Source: Dysgonomonas sp. Marseille-P4677
GTDB lineage: Bacteria > Bacteroidota > Bacteroidia > Bacteroidales > Dysgonomonadaceae
Direction: 5' to 3'
Assembly: GCF_016652235.1 (NCBI RefSeq)
Contig: NZ_JAEPKU010000026.1
Location: 1 to 38,160, forward strand
Length of the DNA stretch: 38,160 bases
Shown here: in pieces, positions 8,098 to 16,021 of the stretch
Position numbering within the stretch: the first letter of the stretch is position 1
How the letters are laid out: the number at the start of each line of letters is the position of its first letter
Position numbers and translations under genes: made by a program
Notes under the pieces: generated by a model
What the model was told of the DNA's origin: nothing
The model's database searches: none
What the model saw: the letters and a program-made list of their open reading frames with translations, nothing else

Positions 8098-10191
8098 TTA
8101 TTCAAATATATCTGCACCGAATTTGTCTCTAATTCGGTTGTAGGCTTCGGCAGCAGCTCCATTTCCCCAATCATAGATTGTAAATTCGCCGATACCTATC
8201 CCGTCTTTACTCGTTTGACCTCCATGTCCATAGTTTTCCATAGTGAAACCATAATCTTTTTCGTTGAAAAAAGGCCATACTTTTTCCCATTGTTCTTTTG
8301 CAATCGGATTTTGAGGACAATACATCATTGAGAATGAAGCTCGAAGTGCAGCTAATCCCCGTTCTATATATTCTTCTTTTTTCAGGAGTTTGCCATATTC
8401 AATTATGGTTTCGGCAAAGAGGCTTTGACGTGAATCGTTCCATTCTCCATCGGCATTCATTACACCGAAACCACCTAATCCATTGACATATATATAAGGT
8501 GGTTGCCAAGCGCTTTGTGTCATCAAGAGTTCGTCGAGTGTACGTTGACCGAGAAACAGATATTTTTTATTCTTTGTCTGCTTATAACATTCTAACAGAG
8601 CCTCGGTAGTCCAGTATATTGAGAAATTGCACTGTTTATACATATTGTTTCGTTTTATCTTCTTTCCAACCCAATCTAAGTTGCCTAATCGGCTACAAGA
8701 CCAATAAGTTTCGAAGTCTTCCCAGCGTCCCTCATATATAATATCTTTACATATAGCATCCATAGCTTTGAGTGCTGCGATTCTGTATTTTCGATCTTTG
8801 GTTAACTCCCATAACTTTAGTAAGAAAGTTACGCTCATAGATGTTTCCGGTGAATCGTTTAAATGCTCCATCGGCTGAAGGGTTTCTATATCTAGCCAGC
8901 CAGGAAAAAAACCTCTGGTATCTTGTTTCGTTAATAATGCGTCCGCATATCTGCGAGCATAGTCGAGTAAACGCTGATCTTTTTCTAGTTCGTCATACCA
9001 GCGAAGCATCAATGTAGCAGTCCAGCTCATATCTAAAATATGAAAAGGAGCTTTGCGGGCATCCCATGTATAAGGATTGCGGTTAGAATTTCCCCAATAA
9101 TAAGTATTCCAACCTTTAGATCGATTGTAGGGTTTATTTTCTATTTCTATCGTTTCCATCTCTGTACCAATCAAACAATAAAAGAAACCTTCTTTAACCG
9201 GTGCTGCCAACGCCAACTCTTTGGTCAAATTAGCCTTTTCGAGCAAAGTATTATCACCTGTACGCCGAGCATAGCGGTATAATCCACTTGCCGAACGCAA
9301 GGAACTGAACCAAGCCTGATTCCATATAGAACGAAATTCCCGTTCATTGACAGGTTCCGTATAATTGGGACTTTGTGTTATATTGACTATAAAAACCGGA
9401 GCTCCAACTTTTTTGTCATCGATAACAAATTCTTGCCATACTGCATGTTTCCAAGTGTTGAATGCCCAATTATAGGTGTGTTTTATATATGGTTCCAAAT
9501 CGCCTTTGATAGGGTTACCATCTTCATAAAGTTTGTGTCCCCAGTTGGACCAATAAAAGTCCAGCGGTCTGCGAAATGGATTATCTAAATCAGATTTCTT
9601 ATTATAATTCATGAGGTAAAAGCCAAATTCGACTTTACCTTTGGGGTATGTAGCACCTGGTGCACGTTCATATATTACATGATCCGAAACGAAGCTTTCA
9701 CTCATACCTAAGGTTAATACGTTTTGAGGTGCATTCATATCCAAATACCATCTCGAAGGTGTCTCTCCTTGCATGATTGCTATATCCGGCATGACAACCA
9801 ACCCTTGTTTCACATTTTGAACAATCATAGCCGGTGCCCTGAAAACATGTTGGTCTATAATATTTTTTTCGTATGGGCTAATGTGTGGTGCCCAATGGAA
9901 TGTAGGAGTAAATGCAGGTGTAATTGTCAATTGCCAATCGTCTTGTTTTATTTCTTTTGGTAAGTTGAATATCAATTTTACATGTATTAGGTTATTCTCC
10001 ACAATCTTGATTTCTTGTGAAGGTTGAATTGTTCCTAACAGATCGAATTCAATATTGTGTATAATATGTTTAAATTCTTTTGGAAAACTGCTGATATCAA
10101 GATTTAACCGTTCGGTCGCATTAATCTTAGTCAGAGCTAATAAACTTAGCATATTTCCTAATAGTACTATGTAAATTATTCTTTTTCTCAT
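8098..10191 (-). CDS. Secreted large protein with six-hairpin glycosidase-like repeats, family unknown
   Basis: A 697-residue protein with an N-terminal signal peptide (MRKRIIYIVLLGNMLSLLAL, cleavage near 26). I cannot name a CAZy family. Residues about 30-250 look all-beta. From about 290 to 690 it shows repeated amphipathic helix pairs: IWNQAWFSSLRSASGLYRYA, MSWTATLMLRWYDELEKDQ, SMSVTFLLKLWELTKDRKY, IYWTTEALLECYKQTKNKKY and LFAETIIEYGKLLKKEEY. These are typical of (alpha/alpha)6 or (alpha/alpha)7 toroids, as in six-hairpin glycosidases and lyases. Aromatic, acidic patches such as GFFPGWLD, NDSPETSMS, GRWEDFETYWSC and TIYDWGNG could line an active cleft. Its place between the DUF6786-like and GH172 genes suggests a role in side-chain or backbone removal. 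It could be a new hydrolase family or a lyase-like protein; function unproven. Confidence 0.65.
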   Translation of the reverse strand: MRKRIIYIVLLGNMLSLLALTKINATERLNLDISSFPKEFKHIIHNIEFDLLGTIQPSQEIKIVENNLIHVKLIFNLPKEIKQDDWQLTITPAFTPTFHWAPHISPYEKNIIDQHVFRAPAMIVQNVKQGLVVMPDIAIMQGETPSRWYLDMNAPQNVLTLGMSESFVSDHVIYERAPGATYPKGKVEFGFYLMNYNKKSDLDNPFRRPLDFYWSNWGHKLYEDGNPIKGDLEPYIKHTYNWAFNTWKHAVWQEFVIDDKKVGAPVFIVNITQSPNYTEPVNEREFRSIWNQAWFSSLRSASGLYRYARRTGDNTLLEKANLTKELALAAPVKEGFFYCLIGTEMETIEIENKPYNRSKGWNTYYWGNSNRNPYTWDARKAPFHILDMSWTATLMLRWYDELEKDQRLLDYARRYADALLTKQDTRGFFPGWLDIETLQPMEHLNDSPETSMSVTFLLKLWELTKDRKYRIAALKAMDAICKDIIYEGRWEDFETYWSCSRLGNLDWVGKKIKRNNMYKQCNFSIYWTTEALLECYKQTKNKKYLFLGQRTLDELLMTQSAWQPPYIYVNGLGGFGVMNADGEWNDSRQSLFAETIIEYGKLLKKEEYIERGLAALRASFSMMYCPQNPIAKEQWEKVWPFFNEKDYGFTMENYGHGGQTSKDGIGIGEFTIYDWGNGAAAEAYNRIRDKFGADIFE

Positions 10192-10203
10192 ACCTGTTTT
10201 TAT

Positions 10204-10236
10204 AACGCCGGAGCGGGAAAACCCCGGCGTTTTTTA
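10204..10236 (+). terminator. GC-rich stem-loop with T-tract, oriented for the plus strand
   Basis: Arms AACGCCGG (10204-10211) and CCGGCGTT (10224-10231) form an 8-bp GC-rich stem, followed on the plus strand by TTTTTT. This is a textbook intrinsic terminator on the plus strand, yet no plus-strand gene ends here. On the minus strand, the coding direction of the PUL, the hairpin lies between the DUF6786-like gene and the 697-residue protein gene without a U-run. It might stop antisense transcription or stabilise the upstream mRNA. Confidence 0.5.
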
Positions 10237-10245
10237 TTGTTATCT

Positions 10246-11496
10246 TTAAAAAGCATTTATAATTTCTTCAATAGAAACTCCAAGCAGTTTTTTAGCTATT
10301 GGATCTAAATCGACAGACTCACCTACAAAATGATATACATTATGGTTGTGTGATTGTGATTCACCTGGTTTTAGAAATGCGGCAGGCGAACAGCTTTCTA
10401 TTTCGAGGAATGGCCCCATTATACTACCATCTTCTAATGGTCCGTCATTATAGGCATTCATAGCATCCCCTACAAGCGGATTTTTTGTTGGATTCCATTC
10501 CTGATTGAGATATGTACCTCCTTTTACCACTTCGAAAGTCGTAATAGTCAATCTTTTCGATTCAGGATCATAGTTTCCTGCAATTCCTGTTGTACGAAAC
10601 GAATTCAGACCTAATTTACCACGTTGATTACCATCGGTTTTGAAATATAATGTATTGTCTTTTACAGTTAATCGGTCAGCTGGGATTTCACCAAAATAAT
10701 CGCTTGTGACGATTTTCCCCATTTCTTTTTCATCACCTGTATTGAATGGTATAACAGTCACGGCTTTGGGCGCAGGAACAAACATATCCAGCATCCATAT
10801 ACAAATTGTTCCTGTTTCTTTTGTCCATTCAAAGTCGTTTTTGTTTTTAATTTCGTTTTGTGTACTATAAGCTACAGACTTAACTTTGTCACTTAAGTCG
10901 ACACCAAGGGCAGATTTTATTTTGTTTGGATCTAAAAATGCTATCGTACGATCTACATTCAGTTTAAGTTGTGTTCCTACATAGTTCTTTATTTCCATTT
11001 CTTTTTTCATCTCAACCTTTTGCCCTGTTGCTGAGATTAGTGTCCACGGCTCAATGTCAATAGGTTTAGGAGTATGCCAGTTGTCGTATATCTGTTTTTT
11101 GCCCGGTTCAAAATAAACCGAATACTGTCCACCTTCAGGTCCCAGCCAAAAACGGTTTTCTCCTCCGAAACCATTCATATGTTCATCCGGTGTAGTCAAT
11201 TCAAAAGCCTTATAGCCAATAAAACCCATGCTGCGACCCGATAGACCATCGACAGTACTGGTGAATACTTTTGCCTGATATTTAGGAGATACGATAATCT
11301 GTGCATTGTCGTTTTCTCCTTTAAGTATAATCAAACTGTCTTTTGTTGATAGATAATTTAGATCGTAACCGAATGTTCCTTCTTTATAAGTTTCCATACT
11401 CATAGTCTCATCTCCTTTCTTAGTGTTTTTATTTCCACAGCTTAACAATAGGCTTGTCACCAATGTTATAGCAACAATGTGATTGAATTTTGTCAT
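10246..11496 (-). CDS. DUF6786-like lipoprotein, mutarotase-like beta fold, function unknown
   Basis: A 416-residue lipoprotein when started at the Met of MTKFNHIVAITLVTS; the lipobox LLLSC puts the lipidated Cys at 20. The upstream in-frame Met would add 17 polar residues before the signal, and the chosen ATG overlaps the GH116 stop as ATGA, so this start is strongly preferred. The body is beta-rich, with AQIIVSPKYQAKVFTS, GFGGENRFWLGPEGGQYSVYF, EPWTLISATGQKVEMKKEME and a late LEIESCSPAAFLKPGESQSH plus NHNVYHF. The order and motifs recall galactose-mutarotase or glycan-processing beta-sandwich proteins (DUF4380/DUF6786-like). Translational coupling to the GH116 gene suggests that both act together on released oligosaccharides. 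No catalytic residue is assigned. Confidence 0.6.
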   Translation of the reverse strand: MTKFNHIVAITLVTSLLLSCGNKNTKKGDETMSMETYKEGTFGYDLNYLSTKDSLIILKGENDNAQIIVSPKYQAKVFTSTVDGLSGRSMGFIGYKAFELTTPDEHMNGFGGENRFWLGPEGGQYSVYFEPGKKQIYDNWHTPKPIDIEPWTLISATGQKVEMKKEMEIKNYVGTQLKLNVDRTIAFLDPNKIKSALGVDLSDKVKSVAYSTQNEIKNKNDFEWTKETGTICIWMLDMFVPAPKAVTVIPFNTGDEKEMGKIVTSDYFGEIPADRLTVKDNTLYFKTDGNQRGKLGLNSFRTTGIAGNYDPESKRLTITTFEVVKGGTYLNQEWNPTKNPLVGDAMNAYNDGPLEDGSIMGPFLEIESCSPAAFLKPGESQSHNHNVYHFVGESVDLDPIAKKLLGVSIEEIINAF

Positions 11497-14060
11497 AAAT
11501 TTATTTTTTTGATTTCTATTTTGCTTTCTGCTCCCGAAACTACACACTTTCGTATATCAATTTCACCAAATTTCACTTCGATGAAGGGTATTCCATTTCT
11601 TAAGCCAACATTGGCGAATCCGGTATTAGTAGATAGGAAAGATACAAAATCATTTTCAATACGAGGATTGAGATAGAGAGTTTTATCTACAGCGTCATAA
11701 CGAATTCCTGTCAATGCTTCTAATAACGCATAGCTTGACATCGCTCGGGCGTACCATGCTCCACATTCATATTCGTTAAACGGATTGCGAATTTTCCCGT
11801 TATACCTGTTGCGGCATGTACGAACAATTTCTAATCCTTTTTCAACTTCACCTTCAAATATTAAGTGTGACGCAACCTGATATTCTATACCTGTCCACAC
11901 TTCGTTACTATATACAAACGGTAATTGAAGTTTACCCCCTTTCGGCCATGTACAAAGCAATAAGCCTCCTTCGTTTCCTAAAGCGTAGGTTGGACGTTGC
12001 GGGTTGGCATGTTCTCGAAGATCTTGTTTCAGATTATATTTATAAATAGCTTTAAGATGGCTTGTAATCTTAGCGTTATCCACTATTTCGGACATACCGC
12101 AAACAAGCGACATCCAAGAGCCAAGAACACCGTCCGACAGACATCCTGTTCCATATTGGTATTTAGGACCTTCTTTCTCTAATATTTTTAAAGCTTCGGG
12201 TGAATATCCCGAATTAAAGGTCTGGACTTTTGTCGGATCAGAGGCATTCAGACCTTTCCAACGTATATTCTGAATGAAGTACTCTCCATCATAAAGTTTA
12301 GTTTCCATGTATTCTTTACTCTTTGCCAATAAGTTTTCGTACCTATTAACGTCTTCGTCCAGATGCTTTCCCATCAGGATTATAGCTTGTAAAGCCCCTG
12401 CATAAAAGCTTGTCATCATCCCATTAGCACCCCAGAATTCAATATCGTAAGTATTATGGTGAGGCTCTTCCAATGCCCCTACTTCGCGAGGATCCCAAAC
12501 GCGAATACAATAATCCATACTTGTTTTTACCAGTGGATATATTTCTTTTAGCCAGTTGTCATTTCCATAGATACGCCATTCGCGATATACTTTCATTATT
12601 CCGCCTAACTGTCCGTCAGCCGCTGAATGGAAATCGTGGATTAATGGTCTGATGGGCAAGTTGGAACGGAAGGCCTGATGTCCTTCTTTATTTTGGTCTA
12701 CATAGTATTCTGCTTCCCGCAATGAGCGCTCCATATCAGGGAAAAGATGAGGCACTGCCTGAGCATAATTCCAGACATGGGTACATGATCCATGACACGA
12801 TCCCCAATGATCTCCGCATCCTTCCCAGTTCCACATTCGTCCATCGTATTGGCGGAATACAGTTGGCGACTTCAATATGGTCAGGTTAGAGGTGATAGCT
12901 TCTATTACTTCAGGAGGAAGTGTACTATTATAGAACGTCTCTGAGAACAATTTTGATTTGGACTTCAGTACGTCATAGTTTTTTTCCCAGTATTCGGTTA
13001 CCTCATTTATATTTGTAAATCGGCTACTATACCATGGGCGATAGTTGCCTTCACCTTTATTATCATATGTATAGTTAAGCGGTGTGTTGGGCATATCAGT
13101 TTCAGTCTTTGGCTCACCGCCAAATCTTTGGTTCGAAAATGGCACATACCATGCCATATATAATCTCACAGTCTTAGATTCTCCAGGTTTCAGTTTCACC
13201 GGTACAAATAGAGATGCCCCTGTAGCACCTTCTAATCCTGGAGGATTATTTTCGATTGTACCACTAGCAGTATTGTTCCAGCAAATAGTCAATGGATCGA
13301 ACCATCCGCCACGAAACCAATTATGGTCTACTTTTGTTTCTGGGTTATCTGTAAATATGGCAAATTCACCCTGGTGGAAGGGCTCTGTTTCTGTTCCGGA
13401 CTGATAAAGTATAAAACCATTCTTATGCGATTTAATACATGATGTACCTTTTCCATGTACATACATAAAGTTACGGGTATTGTACGAAAATATTGCATCT
13501 ACGTCAACACTACTTGTATTTTTAAACTCATATTCGAATCCTCCGACAGGCAGGCTTGAATTATCTGCATCGGTTGGGACAAATGGATTCCATATATTTA
13601 TTTTCACCTCTACAGGCATTGTATTATCTTCCAGTTCTATTTCGGTAAAAGGGAAACGTGCCAAAAAAGTATTTTCTTTATATCGGGGTAGGCCCCATGT
13701 GCCGCTACCGCCCAAAGCGGAATTTGGCATCCCGAATTTTTTCCAGTCGGGTACTTGTCCTTCGAGGACTCTGGTTGCATTATCAATTCCTTTTATATGA
13801 AGTGCAGCAAACATTGTTGGTTCATGAAAAATTTCAGGTCTATGTCTTAACGACATATTGGATATTGCACCGCTTCCTTCAATACAAAACATGCCCGTAC
13901 CCATTCCTCCAATCGGAAAAGCAATCCGATTAGTATATTCTCCTGTATATTTTTGGTTATAATCATGGCTGACTACATTATCTGCATTTCTTTTGCTGCA
14001 CGAAGTGCCGATAAAACTTATCAACAATAGAAACAGAATGGTGAAATCTATTTTTTTCAT
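11493..14060 (-). CDS. GH116 / DUF608 family lipoprotein, probable exo-beta-D-arabinofuranosidase
   Basis: An 855-residue lipoprotein if started at MKKIDFTILF; the lipobox FIGTSC puts the Cys at 21. The longer frame (from 14114) adds 18 residues before the signal and is unlikely. The N-terminal beta domain begins RIAFPIGGMGTGMFCIEG, the standard GH116 opening. The (alpha/alpha)6 domain has MWNWEGCGDHWGSC then THVWNYAQAVPHLFPDMERS, with E413 as the likely nucleophile, and HNTYDIEFWGANGMMTSFYA, with D539 as the likely acid/base by comparison with GBA2 and Thermoanaerobacterium GH116. A Microbacterium GH116 enzyme was reported to act as an exo-beta-D-arabinofuranosidase, capping-residue removal that fits this PUL. 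Beta-glucosidase or beta-xylosidase activity is the alternative. It is the first gene after susD. Confidence 0.85.
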   Translation of the reverse strand: MKKIDFTILFLLLISFIGTSCSKRNADNVVSHDYNQKYTGEYTNRIAFPIGGMGTGMFCIEGSGAISNMSLRHRPEIFHEPTMFAALHIKGIDNATRVLEGQVPDWKKFGMPNSALGGSGTWGLPRYKENTFLARFPFTEIELEDNTMPVEVKINIWNPFVPTDADNSSLPVGGFEYEFKNTSSVDVDAIFSYNTRNFMYVHGKGTSCIKSHKNGFILYQSGTETEPFHQGEFAIFTDNPETKVDHNWFRGGWFDPLTICWNNTASGTIENNPPGLEGATGASLFVPVKLKPGESKTVRLYMAWYVPFSNQRFGGEPKTETDMPNTPLNYTYDNKGEGNYRPWYSSRFTNINEVTEYWEKNYDVLKSKSKLFSETFYNSTLPPEVIEAITSNLTILKSPTVFRQYDGRMWNWEGCGDHWGSCHGSCTHVWNYAQAVPHLFPDMERSLREAEYYVDQNKEGHQAFRSNLPIRPLIHDFHSAADGQLGGIMKVYREWRIYGNDNWLKEIYPLVKTSMDYCIRVWDPREVGALEEPHHNTYDIEFWGANGMMTSFYAGALQAIILMGKHLDEDVNRYENLLAKSKEYMETKLYDGEYFIQNIRWKGLNASDPTKVQTFNSGYSPEALKILEKEGPKYQYGTGCLSDGVLGSWMSLVCGMSEIVDNAKITSHLKAIYKYNLKQDLREHANPQRPTYALGNEGGLLLCTWPKGGKLQLPFVYSNEVWTGIEYQVASHLIFEGEVEKGLEIVRTCRNRYNGKIRNPFNEYECGAWYARAMSSYALLEALTGIRYDAVDKTLYLNPRIENDFVSFLSTNTGFANVGLRNGIPFIEVKFGEIDIRKCVVSGAESKIEIKKINL

Positions 14061-14092
14061 ATCGTATTCATTATTATTGATTGAAGGAAACC

Positions 14093-14126
14093 GGAGTCTA
14101 TAGATCAGAATCAATCTACAGACTCC
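14093..14126 (-). terminator. Stem-loop between susD and the GH116 gene
   Basis: GGAGTCT-TAGAT (14093-14105) pairs with ATCTA-AGACTCC (14114-14126) with one internal mismatch and an 8-nt loop. It lies about 20 nt after the susD stop. No U-run follows on the minus strand. A hairpin here may raise the level of susC-susD mRNA relative to the enzyme genes by 3'-end protection or partial attenuation. Confidence 0.5.
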
Positions 14127-14146
14127 AAAGTATCCTTATTTATAGT

Positions 14147-16009
14147 TTATTCATTTTTAGTCCAGCCCGGATTTTGTACCAAAACACGTTCTGTCTCATT
14201 AATTTCATCTTGAGGGATTGGAAACCAATAATGTTTCGTCTTATCAAATACACGTGGCTCACATACAACTCTTTCGTAAAAAGCATTATCTTGCAGATGT
14301 GTGCCGGCCATGATATTCATACAATGGATAGGGCGGTTCTCTGTGGTTTCAGCTATACCCCAACGGCGAACATCAAAGTACCGATGGTTTTCGAAGGCTA
14401 GCTCTATCTTACGTTCTCGTCTGATTGCCTCTCTCATCTGTGTCTGACTCAGACCTGTTGGCAAATTGGCTATACCAGCTCTGCTTCTGATTTTATTTAT
14501 GTACGTATATGCCTTAGTCGGCCCCTCGGCTTCGTTGATAGCTTCAGCATAGTTTAAATAGATTTCTGCCAATCGGAAAAGAACCCAGCAGCGTTGTTCA
14601 TAACCTCTTCCTGCAGCCGGATTTACGTTCGGATTAACAACTTTTGCTATCAGATAGCCTGTTTTACAATAGTCACTTCCTGCTCCTTTCCGACCATCTT
14701 TTCCTGTATACCAGAAGTCGCAGGTAGTGCCTTGCCATTTTTGTCCGGCAAAGTTGATTGAAGCATAAAAACGTGGTTCTCTATTTGCATACATGGATCG
14801 TACTCCGGCTGGAGTCCAGCCATTATCACCTTCGGCAGTTGTATATCCACTTTCTTTGTATCCTGAGGCATTGTTGATTATAGGTGTTTTTTCGTCCGAT
14901 TCATATCCCGTAATTGGTACCGTACCATTTGCCATATGATATGAGTCTACCATTTCCTGAGTAGGATTTAATATAGAGAACCCTCTCAGACTAAGTATAG
15001 TAGCACAGTTATCGAAATGGTCATATCTGTCTAGATTCCGCCAGAATATCCATTCATCATTGAATCTGTCCAATAAGATGTCACGATAGTTTTTTACGTA
15101 ATCGGGGAGCCTAGATTCATACAGTTTATGTGCAGGAGACGCACTTTCCAGTGCCGTAATACATTCCATTGCAGCAGTTGCAGCTTTACTCCATTTAGAA
15201 GGATCATTGCTAGTTGGGAATAGATTAACTCCATCTCTGTCTTTGAAATCTTTATAATAGTCGTGCCCATTATATATCGGTGATGCCGCATAAAGTAACA
15301 TCCTCGATTTCAGAGCTAAGGCTGCGCCTGCGGTAGCTCGCCCTAAGTTTCCATCAGTGTAACGGATTTTAGACAAACTTGCAGCACGGTCACAATCATC
15401 AATAACAAATTGAATGCAATTTTCTAAAGGACTACGCTTAATGGTTGCGTAATCAAGGTCTGTTGGAAGTACATAGTCTATAATAGGTACCGGTCCGTAC
15501 GTCCTTATCAACTGGAAGTAGGCTAATGCCCGTAAAAAGTACGCTTCACCCTTCCACTGATTGCGGCGTTCTTCCGTAAATAAGTCTGTCGACGCAGAAC
15601 TTCCAGCTGCGATCAATGGAGTATTATCTATGTTTGCTAAAAAGATATTGGCCTTGCGAATACCCATATAACATTCGTTCCATACCGGAGCTACGTTATA
15701 TGAGTTATCTGCATTCAAAGCACCACTGTTCAATAAATGAGAAACTGCTCCTCCATAGGCAATTTCCATTTCATCACATCCAGCTGTAAAAGGGTTTCGA
15801 GCCCATGTATCGCCTGTACCACACATGAAATTTATTTCAGCGGGTATATGCATGTATGTATTTGCTAAAAATTTTTCAGCTTTTTTATAGTCTTGAAATA
15901 CTTCTTCTACCGTTAAATCACCTTCAGGTAACTTGTCGAGATAGTCGTTACATGAGGCCAAAGCGACAATAAGAAGAATTGTTGTAAATTTTAATATTCT
16001 TGTTCTCAT
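14147..16009 (-). CDS. SusD/RagB-family outer-membrane lipoprotein
   Basis: This is the surface glycan-binding lid that works with the SusC channel. At 620 residues it is within the usual range. The signal has the lipobox VALASC (Cys 20), followed by NDYLDKLPEGDLTVEEVFQD, the standard start of mature SusD proteins. TPR-like helices are seen in EAYFLRALAYFQLIRTYGPVP and the RagB C-terminal part in LNYAEAINEAEG, INKIRSRAGIANLP and RERKIELAFENHRYFDVRRWG, ending FPIPQDEINETERVLVQNPGW. It starts 12 bp after susC and is surely co-transcribed. Substrate specificity cannot be read from sequence; neighbours suggest D-arabinan fragments. Confidence 0.95.
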   Translation of the reverse strand: MRTRILKFTTILLIVALASCNDYLDKLPEGDLTVEEVFQDYKKAEKFLANTYMHIPAEINFMCGTGDTWARNPFTAGCDEMEIAYGGAVSHLLNSGALNADNSYNVAPVWNECYMGIRKANIFLANIDNTPLIAAGSSASTDLFTEERRNQWKGEAYFLRALAYFQLIRTYGPVPIIDYVLPTDLDYATIKRSPLENCIQFVIDDCDRAASLSKIRYTDGNLGRATAGAALALKSRMLLYAASPIYNGHDYYKDFKDRDGVNLFPTSNDPSKWSKAATAAMECITALESASPAHKLYESRLPDYVKNYRDILLDRFNDEWIFWRNLDRYDHFDNCATILSLRGFSILNPTQEMVDSYHMANGTVPITGYESDEKTPIINNASGYKESGYTTAEGDNGWTPAGVRSMYANREPRFYASINFAGQKWQGTTCDFWYTGKDGRKGAGSDYCKTGYLIAKVVNPNVNPAAGRGYEQRCWVLFRLAEIYLNYAEAINEAEGPTKAYTYINKIRSRAGIANLPTGLSQTQMREAIRRERKIELAFENHRYFDVRRWGIAETTENRPIHCMNIMAGTHLQDNAFYERVVCEPRVFDKTKHYWFPIPQDEINETERVLVQNPGWTKNE

Positions 16010-16021
16010 AATACGATATAA

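Noticed and set aside
13084-13404. 106-codon plus-strand frame within the GH116 gene
   Set aside because: Antisense to a well-supported enzyme gene, with no recognisable domain or start signal.
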